DNA from: Nocardia brevicatena NBRC 12119
GTDB taxonomy: Bacteria > Actinomycetota > Actinomycetes > Mycobacteriales > Mycobacteriaceae
Direction of reading: 5' to 3'
DNA length: 64,000 nt
Assembly (NCBI RefSeq): GCF_000308495.1
Contig: NZ_BAFU01000061.1
Coordinates: 62,001-126,000 of the forward strand
Shown piece after piece: positions 8,820-18,085 of this stretch. How positions within the stretch are numbered: the stretch's first letter is position 1; each line of letters begins with the position of its first letter. The notes under the pieces were generated by a model, which was not told the origin of the DNA, made no database searches, and saw nothing but the letters and a program-made list of their open reading frames with translations. Position numbers and translations under genes: made by a program.

Positions 8820-9584
8820 ATGGGCCCGGCCGACACCGCTACGCTCACTCCGGTGTTCGATTCCCCACTCCCGGCGGTCCTCGTCGCCCTGCCCGGCAGC
8901 GGCTCCGACGCGTATTTCGCCCGACAGTCCTTCGCGGCGGCCTGCGCAGCGCGCGGAATCGAATTCATCGCCGTCGAGCCCGATTCGTCCGCCGTCGTCG
9001 ACAGCTATCTCGCGGCTCTCGACACCGCCGCCGAGCGGGGACCGGTCCTGGCGGCGGGTGTCTCCCTGGGCGCCGCGGTGGCGCTGGACTGGTCGGGTCG
9101 CCGACCCGACGCCGCCACCGGGGTGATCGCCGCACTCCCGGCGTGGACCGGTCCGGATACCGCCGACTGCCCTGCCGCGCTCAGTGCCGCCACCACCGCG
9201 GCGCAACTGCGGGCCGAGGGCCTGGAACCCGTGGTCGAACGGATGCGGGCAGGCAGCCCGCGCTGGCTGGCCGAGGCGCTCACCCGTTCGTGGCGGGCGC
9301 ACTGGCCGCTGTTGCCCGCCGCCTTGGAGGAGGCGGCGCAGTACAAATGGCCGGATGCCGAACAGCTGGAGACGCTGCCCGTTCCCATGGCGGTGATCAC
9401 AGCCGTCGACGATCCGGTGCATCCGGCCGCGGTGGCCCGGGAATGGGCCCGCCGCGCGCCCCGCTCGACACTGATCGAAATCACGCTCGACGAGCTGGGC
9501 GCCGATCCGGCCGTACTGGGGCACACCGGGCTGGCCGCCTTCGACCGGCGGAGCTTCGGCCCCGGCGGTGCCGACGGCCACTGA
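8820..9584 (+). CDS. Alpha/beta hydrolase fold protein
   Basis: A 254-residue probable hydrolase. After a first strand (AVLVALPGSGSDAYFARQ, a possible oxyanion-loop region) the nucleophile elbow is GVSLG at about residue 81, with Ser as the likely nucleophile. An acidic residue in AVDDPVHP and the His in LGHTGLAAF near the C-terminus could complete the triad. The substrate is unknown. ATG at 8820 and GTG at 8853 are both possible starts; neither has a good ribosome-binding site. It is divergent from the OB-fold gene and convergent with DUF3710. Confidence 0.8.
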   Translation: MGPADTATLTPVFDSPLPAVLVALPGSGSDAYFARQSFAAACAARGIEFIAVEPDSSAVVDSYLAALDTAAERGPVLAAGVSLGAAVALDWSGRRPDAATGVIAALPAWTGPDTADCPAALSAATTAAQLRAEGLEPVVERMRAGSPRWLAEALTRSWRAHWPLLPAALEEAAQYKWPDAEQLETLPVPMAVITAVDDPVHPAAVAREWARRAPRSTLIEITLDELGADPAVLGHTGLAAFDRRSFGPGGADGH

Positions 9585-9626
9585 CACCAGGTGCCGGTGC
9601 ACCGCGGCTCCGACCGATCGCTCGGT

Positions 9627-10604
9627 TCAGTTCCGGCGGAGCTGCTGCATCGCCGAGCCCTCGGCACCGCGGCGCGGTTGCTGGGACTGCGGGGATGGCA
9701 GCACCGCTCCCGGCGGTACCGTCCGGGCTGCCGCGGCCTGCGCCGCCGCGGCCTGCGCCGCCGCCAGCACCTGCTGCTGGTGGGCGGCGGCCAACTGCTC
9801 GGCGAGATCCTGCGGCAACACCACCGGCAGCGGTTCGCGGACCGGAAGCGCATCGGTGCCGCGCCGGACGACGGTTTCGTTCAGGACGGCGCGCGCCGCC
9901 GCGACCAATGGGCTGCCTGCATCGACGGCACCGGCCGGGCCGGCGGCCACCAGGCGAAGCATCCACCGGGAGCCGTCGACCCCGATGAACCGCAGATCGG
10001 CGTCATTGGTGCTCGCGAACAGTTCCCGGCCCCACGGCCCCTTCTCGACGGATACCCGTGACCCCTCCTTGCGCAGGGATTCCGCCAGGTCGGCGGCCAC
10101 CGTCCGCCACTGCCCTCCGGATTTCGGCGCGGCGTAGGCGGCCACGGTGATACGGCCGTGTTCGGTGGCCAGATGTACCGCCTGTGGGGTGCCCTGAGGG
10201 GTCATCTCGACCTGCAGCTGTCCGCCCGGCGGCACCGGAAGGATCACCGAGCCCAGATCGAGGCGCTGATCGGCGATCTTCTCGAGTACATCGGCCACAT
10301 CGTCGTAGTCGTAGGGCCCGCGCCGCTGTGGTTCGGTGTCGGGATCGTAGACGTCGTCCTCGTCGATGTCGTCGTAGTCGTCGTAGTTGTACAGCGGCCG
10401 GTCGTGGTCGCCATAGCCTGCCTCGACGTACCCGGTGTCGTCGTAACCTTCGGTGTAATCGCCCGCGTCGTCGTAGTCGCGCCGGTGATATCCGCCGGTG
10501 TCGTACTCGTCGTAGCCCGCCTCGTACTCGGCGTACTCGTCCGACCCGTACCGGGAGTCGGCCTCGGATCCGCGTCTGCCGCCGGATTTGCGTCGCCCGA
10601 ACAT
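9627..10604 (-). CDS. DUF3710 protein with Tyr/Asp-rich N-terminus
   Basis: A 325-residue protein. Residues about 15-105 are strikingly rich in Tyr, Asp and Gly (repeated DEYAEYEAGYDEYD-like runs), residues about 110-260 are the DUF3710 core (ILPVPPGGQLQVEMTPQG, WGRELFASTNDADLRFIGVDG), and the tail is Ala/Gln-rich. The function is unknown; in M. tuberculosis the equivalent is Rv2696c, also next to dut. The ATG at 10604 lies four bases after the dut stop, with AAGGAGG inside the dut 3' end, so the two genes are coupled. Confidence 0.87.
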   Translation of the reverse strand: MFGRRKSGGRRGSEADSRYGSDEYAEYEAGYDEYDTGGYHRRDYDDAGDYTEGYDDTGYVEAGYGDHDRPLYNYDDYDDIDEDDVYDPDTEPQRRGPYDYDDVADVLEKIADQRLDLGSVILPVPPGGQLQVEMTPQGTPQAVHLATEHGRITVAAYAAPKSGGQWRTVAADLAESLRKEGSRVSVEKGPWGRELFASTNDADLRFIGVDGSRWMLRLVAAGPAGAVDAGSPLVAAARAVLNETVVRRGTDALPVREPLPVVLPQDLAEQLAAAHQQQVLAAAQAAAAQAAAARTVPPGAVLPSPQSQQPRRGAEGSAMQQLRRN

Positions 10605-10608
10605 CCCG

Positions 10609-11103
10609 TCATACCTCCTTGCCACGCGGATCCGCCGCGCCGCCGTGGGCCAGACTCGCGTGGCCTCCGCTGGAGCCGTATCCGCCGGCGCCTCGGGCGG
10701 ACTCGTCGAGCCGGTCGACCTCGACGAAATCCACCAACTCCACCCGCTGTACCAGCAGCTGCGCAATACGGTCTCCGCGGCGCAACTCGATCGGCGAGCG
10801 TGGATCGTGATTGATCAGGCACACCTTGATCTCACCGCGATACCCCGCATCGATGGTTCCCGGCGTGTTCACCACCGACAAACCGGTCTTGGCGGCCAGG
10901 CCCGAACGTGGATGCACCAGCCCGACGGTGCCGATAGGCAGCGCGATGGCGACACCGGTACCGACCAGCACCCGCTCCCCCGGTTCCAGGATGACATCTT
11001 CGGTGGTGCACAGATCCACGCCCGCGTCGCCGTCATGGGCGCGCGTCGGCATCGGTATGCCGGGATCCAGCCGCAGCAGGGGAATGGGGGAAAGTGCGCT
11101 CAC
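10609..11103 (-). CDS. dut: Deoxyuridine 5'-triphosphate nucleotidohydrolase
   Basis: This 164-residue trimeric dUTPase hydrolyses dUTP to dUMP and pyrophosphate, keeping uracil out of DNA and feeding thymidylate synthesis. All five family motifs are visible: DAGVDL (motif 1, metal Asp), [11 protein letters not shown] (2), [14 protein letters not shown] (3, catalytic Asp and Tyr), [10 protein letters not shown] (4) and the glycine-rich [12 protein letters not shown] (5), where Tyr replaces the usual stacking Phe. The 14-residue tail after motif 5 is longer than in M. tuberculosis. The GTG start lacks a strong ribosome-binding site. It is followed directly by DUF3710. Confidence 0.96.
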   Translation of the reverse strand: MSALSPIPLLRLDPGIPMPTRAHDGDAGVDLCTTEDVILEPGERVLVGTGVAIALPIGTVGLVHPRSGLAAKTGLSVVNTPGTIDAGYRGEIKVCLINHDPRSPIELRRGDRIAQLLVQRVELVDFVEVDRLDESARGAGGYGSSGGHASLAHGGAADPRGKEV

Positions 11104-11155
11104 GTCCGATCAGCCTACGCGCAGCGACCGGGCGTTCGTCGCTTAGTGTTGAGTC

Positions 11156-11671
11156 GTGTCCGACCAGCCTCGACCCACCGATGCCGAACACCGCGCCCAG
11201 CCGGAAACACCCCACTACAGCGAGCGTCTGTGGGTGCCGTGGTGGTGGTGGCCGTTGGCCTTCGCGGTCACCGGTCTACTCGCCGCCGAGATCCATATGG
11301 GGGCGCCTGGTCTGCGTGCCTGGCTGCCGTATGTCCTGCTGCTCCCGGTCCCGGTCTGGGTGCTGTTGTGGTTGAGCCGGCACCGGGTCGAAGTGGCGCC
11401 GGATGCGTCCGGTACGCCGGAGCTACGAGTGGACCGGGCGCATCTGCCGGTTACCTTCGTATCCCGAGCGACCACGGTGGCGCCGACGGCCAAGAGCGCG
11501 GCATTGGGCCGCCAACTCGATCCCGCCGCGTACGTGCAGCATCGGCCGTGGGTCGGCACCATGGTGCTGTTGGTACTCGACGACCCCGACGACCCGACGC
11601 CGTACTGGTTGGTCAGTACGCGCCGACCCGCACGGGTCCTGGCCGCGCTCGGTCTGCCGAGCGCGGAATAA
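11156..11671 (+). CDS. DUF3093 membrane protein
   Basis: A 171-residue protein with two adjacent transmembrane segments near the N-terminus (WVPWWWWPLAFAVTGLLAAEI and AWLPYVLLLPVPVWVLLWL) followed by a soluble domain of about 95 residues with the DUF3093 block RVDRAHLPVTFV and PYWLVSTRRP near the end. The function is unknown; it corresponds to Rv2698. The GTG at 11156 is the start; it is divergent from dut with 52 bases between. Confidence 0.88.
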   Translation: MSDQPRPTDAEHRAQPETPHYSERLWVPWWWWPLAFAVTGLLAAEIHMGAPGLRAWLPYVLLLPVPVWVLLWLSRHRVEVAPDASGTPELRVDRAHLPVTFVSRATTVAPTAKSAALGRQLDPAAYVQHRPWVGTMVLLVLDDPDDPTPYWLVSTRRPARVLAALGLPSAE

Positions 11672-11683
11672 CCTGCCGGCCGC

Positions 11684-11986
11684 TCAGGCCGCACAGTCCA
11701 TGCAGATCATCTGCCCGCCCTTGTCGCTGGCCAGCCTGCTGCGGTGATGAACCAGAAAGCAGCTGGAACAGGTGAACTCATCCGCCTGCTTCGGGATCAC
11801 CCGGACCGTCAGGACCTCTTCGGACAGGTCCGCACCGGGGAGTTCGAACGACTCCGCGGTATCGGATTCGTCGACGTCCACGACGGCGGACTGGGCCTCG
11901 TTACGCCGAGCCTTCAACTCTTCGAGCGAATCCTCCGAGACATCGTCGGTGTCGGTCCGCCGTGGTGCGTCATAGTCGGTTGCCAT
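11684..11986 (-). CDS. DUF4193 small zinc-ribbon-like protein
   Basis: A 100-residue acidic protein with a C-terminal pair of Cys motifs, FTCSSCFLVHHRSRLA and MICMDCAA, that could bind one zinc ion. The DUF4193 family is confined to actinobacteria and has no assigned function. The N-terminal half is Asp/Glu-rich and probably disordered. The ATG at 11986 has GAGGGG upstream. It converges on DUF3093 with a 12-base gap. Confidence 0.9.
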   Translation of the reverse strand: MATDYDAPRRTDTDDVSEDSLEELKARRNEAQSAVVDVDESDTAESFELPGADLSEEVLTVRVIPKQADEFTCSSCFLVHHRSRLASDKGGQMICMDCAA

Positions 11987-12357
11987 GTCGTATTCCCCTC
12001 GTCCTTACTCCGTATATCCCGGATCGGCCGCGCCGCCGACATCGACCGCGCGTGCCGCCCCGCCGGTGGTGCACATCACACGCGCACCGGTCCTCTATCA
12101 GCACGGATTCATCTATCCCGTACCCGATAGCGTTCGGTCAACGCACGACATGCCCTGCTTGTTCCCGCGACCGAGCACCGTATTACTCGCCGATGTTTCG
12201 ATCTGGGCGGCCAGACAATAGCGGACGGCGGGACAAAAAGGGCAACCGAAACCCAGAAGTGTCGTAACCGACGGTCAATCGACACCGTTACCGGCACGCT
12301 CCGATACACCGGGCGGGCATCGCATGCGCGACGGACACATTTACGTAGAGTGAGCGA
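11987..12357. other. Divergent intergenic region DUF4193 / cei
   Basis: These 371 bases separate two divergent genes. It is somewhat less GC-rich near 12220-12350. I found no strong hairpin, repeat or recognisable operator, and no short gene with a ribosome-binding site. Confidence 0.5.
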
Positions 12358-13038
12358 GTGGTTTCACTGATCACCGAAGGCAGCGCGACGGACGAGCAGG
12401 GCCGTCCCTTCATCCGCCGGCGAATGCGGCCGTGGCTGATCTTGCTCGCGGTACTCGTCCTGGTCTGCGGCATCGTCTGGGTCAAGGCGCTCACCACCGC
12501 GGACGAGAGCTATACCGCGATGAGCTGTAATTCGCCCAGCCCGGCGACCGGCCCGGATGCCCAACCCCAACCCCTGCTCGGCCAGCGAGTGGGCACGAGC
12601 CGGCTCCAGGATGTGGAACCCGCCCCGTTGGCCGAGACGAAGGTGCGCGTGCTCAACGCCAACAACCAGCGCGGCCAGGCCGCCCATGTCGCCGCCCAGC
12701 TCGGTGACCTCGGTTTCGGCAGTGTGCCCGGCGATCCGTACGGCAACGATCCGATATACGCCAACGGCGATCTGGAGTGCACCGGTCAGATCCGGTACGG
12801 AGTGAACGGCCGCCCGGCCGCCGCAGCCGTGCAGCTGGCCGCGCCGTGCGCAGAGCTGATCGAGGACAAACGTGAGGACACCACGGTGGATCTCGTCCTC
12901 GGCTCGCTGTTCGGCGGTGACGTGCGGCCGAACAACGACGCCGCGGAGGTGCTGCGGTCGCTGAAGAACCCGGTGACCGGCACCAACCCGGCGATCGATC
13001 CCGATCTGCTCGCCGCCGCGCGACACGCGCGCTGCTGA
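12358..13038 (+). CDS. cei: Envelope integrity protein Cei
   Basis: A 226-residue single-pass membrane protein. Residues 1-22 are cytosolic and basic (FIRRRMRP), residues about 24-43 form the membrane anchor (WLILLAVLVLVCGIVWV), and the rest is extracytoplasmic with a LytR_C-like domain beginning at KVRVLNANNQRGQAAHVAAQL. Four or five extracytoplasmic Cys residues could form disulfides. The M. tuberculosis homologue Rv2700 is needed for envelope integrity and virulence. The GTG at 12358 starts the protein; it converges with suhB. Confidence 0.9.
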   Translation: MVSLITEGSATDEQGRPFIRRRMRPWLILLAVLVLVCGIVWVKALTTADESYTAMSCNSPSPATGPDAQPQPLLGQRVGTSRLQDVEPAPLAETKVRVLNANNQRGQAAHVAAQLGDLGFGSVPGDPYGNDPIYANGDLECTGQIRYGVNGRPAAAAVQLAAPCAELIEDKREDTTVDLVLGSLFGGDVRPNNDAAEVLRSLKNPVTGTNPAIDPDLLAAARHARC

Positions 13039-13096
13039 CTCCGACGACCGGGGCGGACACCGACGGCCGGGGCGGCAGCGCCCGCCGATCCCGGCC

Positions 13097-13996
13097 TCAG
13101 GACTCCGGGATCGGCTCGCTCAGTCCCAGACGGTCGAACACTTCGAGCAGTTCGGTGCCGATACCCGGTGCCGCGGCCACCACCAACGCGCCGGTCGAGC
13201 CGGGAGTGGCCGCGGGCGGCAGCCGCAGCATTGCCCCCGCTTCGGCGGCGATCAGCGCTCCCGCCGCCCAATCCCACGGATTCAGGCCGTGCTCGTAGTG
13301 GGCGTCGACCCGGCCCTCGGCGACCATGCACAGATCCAGCGCCGCGGCGCCGATCCGCCGGATATCGCGGATATGCGGCATCAGTTCGGCGGCCAGGGCG
13401 GCCTGCCGGGCCCGGCGCCCGGCGCCGTAACCGAAACCGGTGGCAACCAGGGCCATCCGTACCGACCGCACCGAGGTGCAACGCAGCGGGACAAGACTCC
13501 CATCCGGTTCGACCCGTTGGGCGCCCAGTCCGCGGGCCGCTCGGTAGGTCACGGCCGCGGCGACATCCACGACCGCGCCCGCCACCGACCGTCCGCCGCG
13601 CAGGGCGGCGACCGATACCGCGTAGGCGGGGATGCCGTAGAGGAAGTTCACCGTCCCATCGATCGGGTCCACCACCCAGACCACCGCGTCGTCTCCGGCG
13701 GCGCCCAGGTCCCCGCCGCCCTCCTCGCCGAGAATGTGGTCGGCCGGCCGCAGTCGGGCCAGTCCGTCGCGGATGAGCTGCTCGGTCTCGGTATCCACGA
13801 CGGTCACCGGGTCGGTCGGGGTGCTCTTGGCGCGGACCGCATCGGCGACGGAACCCGGTTCCCCGAACACCTCGGGACGGCGGGCCCGTACATGGGCGGC
13901 GGCGGTTTCGGCCAGCCGCACCGCGATCCGGCGCAGTTCGACCGCGTCGGCGGGGACGGGTTCGGCAGCGGGCTCGCGGGTACTGGCACGGGTCAT
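13097..13996 (-). CDS. suhB: Inositol-1-monophosphatase family protein
   Basis: A 299-residue metal-dependent phosphatase that likely dephosphorylates inositol 1-phosphate, supplying inositol for phosphatidylinositol and mycothiol. Family motifs are [14 protein letters not shown], the metal site GEEGG (residues about 98-102), [17 protein letters not shown] (the DPIDGT metal site) and the C-terminal [15 protein letters not shown]. The ATG at 13996 begins MTRASTREP and aligns with Rv2701c; an ATG at 14017 would add seven residues. It is divergent from ppgK. Confidence 0.93.
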   Translation of the reverse strand: MTRASTREPAAEPVPADAVELRRIAVRLAETAAAHVRARRPEVFGEPGSVADAVRAKSTPTDPVTVVDTETEQLIRDGLARLRPADHILGEEGGGDLGAAGDDAVVWVVDPIDGTVNFLYGIPAYAVSVAALRGGRSVAGAVVDVAAAVTYRAARGLGAQRVEPDGSLVPLRCTSVRSVRMALVATGFGYGAGRRARQAALAAELMPHIRDIRRIGAAALDLCMVAEGRVDAHYEHGLNPWDWAAGALIAAEAGAMLRLPPAATPGSTGALVVAAAPGIGTELLEVFDRLGLSEPIPES

Positions 13997-14261
13997 CGAT
14001 TCCGACACGCATTCCATCGCAGCACAGATCCTGCGGCCCGGGCCACGGCGCGCGCACATTAGTCTTGTCGTGCACGACACACAGCGGCCGAGCGCCCGCC
14101 CCTCGAAGGCGGCATCACGGCGGGTCGGTGCAGGGCAGCGAGGCCACGGAGCGGGTACAGCCGTGATCGGACATCCCTTCGCGCCCGGCGGCCGTCGCGG
14201 AGCCCGGTGCGGCGTGCGGATACCAGCCAGATCAGCCTGCACAGGGAACGAGGGAACCGTC

Positions 14262-15020
14262 ATGTCCGGTCGGGGGCACGCATTCGGTATCGATATCGGA
14301 GGGAGCGGCGTCAAAGGCGCCGCGGTGGACCTGGCCACGGGCGAACTCCTGCACGAACGCATCAAGATCGCCACCCCCCGGCCCGCGACCCCCGACGCGG
14401 TGGCCGATACGGTGGCGCGGCTGGTGGCCCGGGCGGGCTGGGATGGACCGGTCGGGATCACCCTGCCGTGTGTCGTGCTCGACGGAACCGCGCGGACCGC
14501 GGCCAATGTGGACCCGGCCTGGATCGGCACCGACGCCCGCACCCTGTTCACCAAGGCCCTCGACGACCGCCGGGTGACCGTACTCAACGACGCCGACGCC
14601 GCGGGCCTGGCCGAGGACCGGTATGGCGCGGCCCGGGAATTCGACGGCCTGGTGCTGTTGTTGACCTTCGGGACCGGAATCGGTTCGGCGCTGCTGCACA
14701 ATGGCACGTTGGTCCCCAACAGCGAACTCGGCCACCTGGAGGTGGGCGGAACGGAGATCGAACACCGGGCCGCGGCCTCGATCAAGGACCGCGACGGCCT
14801 GTCCTACCCGGAATGGGCGCAGCGGGTGAGTACCGTGCTGATCGGCTTGGAAAACCTGTTCTGGCCGGCGGTCTTCGTCGCGGGTGGTGGAATCAGTCGC
14901 GACGCCGACCAGTGGATACCTCGGCTGACCAACCGGACACCGGTTATCCCCGCCGTCCTGAGGAACACCGCAGGCATCGTTGGCGCGGCCATGGCCATCG
15001 ACGCCGGAATCGCACCCTGA
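14262..15020 (+). CDS. ppgK: Polyphosphate glucokinase
   Basis: A 252-residue ROK-type kinase that phosphorylates glucose to glucose 6-phosphate using polyphosphate (and in many actinobacteria ATP). Visible motifs are phosphate 1 ([16 protein letters not shown]), the catalytic Asp in [12 protein letters not shown], phosphate 2 ([16 protein letters not shown]) and ELGHLEVGG for the sugar. The ATG at 14262 has GAGGGA six bases upstream. The order suhB-ppgK-sigA matches M. tuberculosis. Spacing to sigA is 168 bases, so the two are probably separate units. Confidence 0.94.
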   Translation: MSGRGHAFGIDIGGSGVKGAAVDLATGELLHERIKIATPRPATPDAVADTVARLVARAGWDGPVGITLPCVVLDGTARTAANVDPAWIGTDARTLFTKALDDRRVTVLNDADAAGLAEDRYGAAREFDGLVLLLTFGTGIGSALLHNGTLVPNSELGHLEVGGTEIEHRAAASIKDRDGLSYPEWAQRVSTVLIGLENLFWPAVFVAGGGISRDADQWIPRLTNRTPVIPAVLRNTAGIVGAAMAIDAGIAP

Positions 15021-15188
15021 AGTTGCACGCCACGCGGACAAAGGCACACTGATTGGATCGTTACAATGGAATTGCCCGGCGGTGAGCCGGAGACCCGACC
15101 GGCGCAGGGCCGGTGTAACCCGACAGACCGCTCCGCCGGAAACCTACTCTGGCGTGACGCCGCACGAGACCGTCACGAAAGGGCGTAC

Positions 15189-16571
15189 GTGGTAGCCACG
15201 AATACCCGTCAGACAGCCGAATCGGCCGACGCCGACACCACAGAAGTCCCCGCGCGTCCGGCCCGCAAGACCGTCGCCAAGAAGGCGCCGGCCAAGAAGG
15301 CCGCGGCGAAGAAGGCGACGGCGAAGAAGGCTGCCGCCAAGAAGGCCCCCGCCAAGAAGGTCCCGGCGAAGAAGGCGACCACCAAGAAGGCGGCGGGCAG
15401 CGAACCCACCGATGAGCCACTCGACGACGAGTCGCTGGACCTCGAGGATCTCGGCGATCTGGAGGTGTCCGAGGACGACCTCACGGCCGAGGGCGAGGAC
15501 CTCGTCGAGGATGTCGCCGAGGAGGCCGAGGAAGAAGCCGACGAGGCGGCCGCGGAGCCCAGCGCGGCGGACAAGGCCTCCGGTGATTTCGTCTGGGACG
15601 AGGAGGAGTCCGAAGCGCTGCGGCAGGCACGCAAGGACGCCGAACTCACCGCCTCCGCCGACTCGGTGCGCGCCTACCTCAAGCAGATCGGCAAGGTCGC
15701 GCTGCTCAACGCCGAGGAGGAGGTGGAACTCGCCAAACGGATCGAGGCCGGCCTGTACGCGGCGGAGAAGATGCGCGAGTTCACCGAGTCCGGCGAGAAG
15801 CTGCCGGTGACCGTGCGCCGCGACTACAACTGGATCATCCGCGACGGCAACCGCGCCAAGAACCATCTGCTGGAGGCGAACCTGCGCCTGGTGGTCTCCC
15901 TCGCCAAGCGCTACACCGGCCGCGGTATGGCGTTCCTGGACCTCATCCAGGAGGGCAACCTGGGTCTGATCCGCGCGGTGGAGAAGTTCGACTACACCAA
16001 GGGCTACAAGTTCTCCACCTATGCCACCTGGTGGATCCGGCAGGCCATCACCCGCGCCATGGCCGATCAGGCGCGCACCATCCGCATCCCGGTGCATATG
16101 GTCGAGGTGATCAACAAGCTCGGCCGTATCCAGCGTGAGCTGCTCCAGGACCTGGGCCGCGAGCCCACCCCGGAGGAGTTGGCCAAGGAAATGGACATCA
16201 CGCCGGAGAAGGTCCTCGAGATCCAGCAGTACGCGCGCGAGCCGATCTCCCTCGATCAGACCATCGGCGACGAGGGCGACAGCCAGCTCGGCGATTTCAT
16301 CGAGGATTCGGAGGCCGTGGTCGCGGTCGACGCGGTGAGCTTCACCCTGCTGCAGGACCAGCTACAGTCGGTGTTGGAGACGCTGTCCGAGCGTGAGGCG
16401 GGCGTGGTGCGGCTGCGGTTCGGGCTCACCGACGGCCAGCCGCGCACCCTCGACGAGATCGGTCAGGTGTACGGCGTCACCCGCGAACGTATCCGCCAGA
16501 TCGAGTCCAAGACCATGAGCAAGCTGCGTCACCCCAGCCGCTCACAAGTGCTGCGCGACTACCTGGACTGA
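15189..16571 (+). CDS. sigA: RNA polymerase principal sigma factor SigA
   Basis: A 460-residue group 1 sigma factor. Residues about 25-75 are a Lys/Ala repeat tract, followed by an acidic stretch to about residue 135. Region 1.2 starts at [19 protein letters not shown]. Region 2 includes [17 protein letters not shown] and the -10-reading [18 protein letters not shown]. Region 3 is [20 protein letters not shown]. Region 4 ends in the -35 helix-turn-helix [20 protein letters not shown]. The C-terminus [15 protein letters not shown] is the usual one. The GTG at 15189 has AAAGGG upstream. It should direct nearly all housekeeping transcription. Confidence 0.97.
   Translation: MVATNTRQTAESADADTTEVPARPARKTVAKKAPAKKAAAKKATAKKAAAKKAPAKKVPAKKATTKKAAGSEPTDEPLDDESLDLEDLGDLEVSEDDLTAEGEDLVEDVAEEAEEEADEAAAEPSAADKASGDFVWDEEESEALRQARKDAELTASADSVRAYLKQIGKVALLNAEEEVELAKRIEAGLYAAEKMREFTESGEKLPVTVRRDYNWIIRDGNRAKNHLLEANLRLVVSLAKRYTGRGMAFLDLIQEGNLGLIRAVEKFDYTKGYKFSTYATWWIRQAITRAMADQARTIRIPVHMVEVINKLGRIQRELLQDLGREPTPEELAKEMDITPEKVLEIQQYAREPISLDQTIGDEGDSQLGDFIEDSEAVVAVDAVSFTLLQDQLQSVLETLSEREAGVVRLRFGLTDGQPRTLDEIGQVYGVTRERIRQIESKTMSKLRHPSRSQVLRDYLD
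15276..15392 (+). repeat. 15-bp tandem repeats in sigA coding Ala-Lys-Lys units
   Basis: Eight in-frame units of about 15 bases encode [35 protein letters not shown] and TKKA. The composition resembles histone H1/HupB tails and could bind nucleic acid. Similar basic N-terminal extensions occur in other actinobacterial SigA proteins, where length varies. Confidence 0.85.
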
Positions 16572-16599
16572 CGGCACAGTCATTGCATATCGTCACCGT

Positions 16600-16630
16600 C
16601 TCGGCCCCCGGATACCCTCCGGGGGCCGAG
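16600..16630 (+). terminator. Hairpin downstream of sigA
   Basis: CTCGGCCCCCGGA (16600-16612) pairs perfectly with TCCGGGGGCCGAG (16618-16630) around a five-base loop, 28 bases after the sigA stop. There is no U-tract, which is common for actinobacterial terminators. It could also serve the convergent eut remnant. Confidence 0.75.
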
Positions 16631-16661
16631 ACGTTCCGGCAAGCGCTCGCACCCGGCTCGA

Positions 16662-17795
16662 CTACGGCCGGTCCGACTCGGCGGCAGCCGACCGGCCCTG
16701 CTCCGGGTCCGCACTGCCGGACACGGGCTTCGGCATCACGTTCGGCTCCGGTAGGGAGTCGCGGGAGGTGTCCTTCAGGTCCACACCGGAACGCCCGAGC
16801 CGGCGGGCGCCGGCGATCAGGCCCGCCACCACCACCGCGGCGTATACGTAGCCGAGCCCGTCGGGCGGATGGATATTGGACACGCAGTTGCGCTCGGCAT
16901 CGGTGCGTCCCGGCCGGGGACGGTGGGTGAGATAGATACCGAGGCTGTCGGCCACCGAGAGGCCCGGACGTTCCCCGATCAGCACCAGCACCAGGTTCAC
17001 GCCGAACGACGCGTTCGCGCTCTCGGTCCCCGCGACGGGCTGGAATACCACATCCACCGGGGCACCCGCCTCGATGAGACCGAGGGTGGTCACATGGGAC
17101 AGCACACACGACTGCGCCGGGATGTCGAAGCGGGTGCGGACCTCGTCGAGCAGTTCGAGCAGATCGGCGGTGGCCCGGGAGGAGTCGGTCACCGGGTTGA
17201 TGCCGATAACCGCGTCACCGCAGCCCAACAGCAGCCCGTCCGGCACCGCCGCGGCGATTCCGCGCGGATCGTCGGTCGGATGGTTGGGCTGCAGCCGGGT
17301 GGCGAGCGTTCCCGGTGTGCCGATGGTGGTGCGGAATGCCGCGTGCACACGCGTGGCCCGGGCGACGGCGATGAGGTCCGGGTCGCGCATGATCTCGCCG
17401 ACGGCGGCGACCATCTCCGGAGTGAGCCCCGGGGCCACGGCACCGAGCGTGTCGGCGGGATCGGTGCCATCCTCGCCGGCGGCGACCGAGAGCAGCCAAT
17501 CCCGCAGTCCGCCCACTGTGAGGTGGGCTGTCCGCGCGAGCGCGGCTCGGTCATGGGTGTCGATGATCAACCGGGTGATCTCGTCGGTTTCGTACGGAAC
17601 CACGGGGTCGTCCAGAAACTCCGTCAGCGGCACATCGGCCGGCGCCCACTGCGCCGCCGCCCGTTCGGCGTCGGTGGCCGCCGCGCAGCCGGCGAGTTCG
17701 TCAGCGCTACGCCGTGGGGTGGCCTTGGCCGGCAGTTCGACCAGGCCGTCGAACCGGTAGCCGGAACCATCCAGCCGCTGGGTGTAACGAGTCAT
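16662..17795 (-). pseudogene. EutB-EutC chimera from in-frame deletion (ethanolamine ammonia-lyase)
   Basis: One uninterrupted 377-codon frame joins two proteins. Residues 1-267 are the N-terminal part of ethanolamine ammonia-lyase large subunit EutB (DVPLTEFLDDPVVPYETDEI, RLQPNHPTDD, GLLLGCGDAVIGINPVTDS, VDVVFQPVAGTESANASFG). From about residue 268 the sequence is the C-terminal part of small subunit EutC (VLIGERPGLSVADSLGIYLT, RTDAERNCVSNIHPPDGLGY, GARRLGRSGVDLKD). The EutB C-terminal third, with the catalytic Glu segment that contains FETGQGSA in the family, and the EutC N-terminal half are missing. The joint is near 16995. The ATG at 17795 has AAAGGGG upstream, so the reading frame may still be translated, but it should be inactive as a B12-dependent lyase. 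Confidence 0.82.
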
Positions 17796-17799
17796 TCCA

Positions 17800-18081
17800 G
17801 ACCCCTTTCCGCTCGGGCGAGGACCGCGGCCTTCGGGCGAGGACCACGGACTCCTCGTCCGCGACCCGGCCACCGGGCGCATGCGGTTGTAGCGACCGAA
17901 GTACAGCCTGAAGGCGCAGAAGAACCAGATGGCGAACGGGAAGGGCGCCCGGATGCCGAGCACCCGAACGGCAGCCACGATGGTCCGCCGGTCTGGCGGT
18001 CCGGCCGGCGGCCCGTGCGAGAAAACCCGGTACGAACAGGATCGCGCCCAGCTCCATGAGAGCGAGCGCGGTCGCGGCCAC
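17800..18081 (-). pseudogene. Scar joining a cation/proton antiporter N-terminus to a permease C-terminus
   Basis: An ATG at 18081, three bases after the TrkA-C gene, opens MAATALALMELGAILFVPGF, which resembles the first helix of a CPA2/KhtU-type antiporter, the usual partner of that regulatory subunit. After about 26 residues the similarity stops. A second frame then reads RAPFPFAIWFFCAFRLYFGRY, and back in the first frame VADEESVVLARRP follows. This looks like the C-terminus of an APC-type (ethanolamine) permease with at least two frame changes. The permease would be the expected neighbour of eutB. Family assignments of such short pieces are tentative. Confidence 0.5.
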
Positions 18082-18085
18082 CGGG

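Noticed and set aside
15276-15392. Short repeats in the sigA start considered as a CRISPR-like or VNTR array
   Set aside because: They are in-frame codons for Ala-Lys-Lys units without spacers, within a clear coding sequence.
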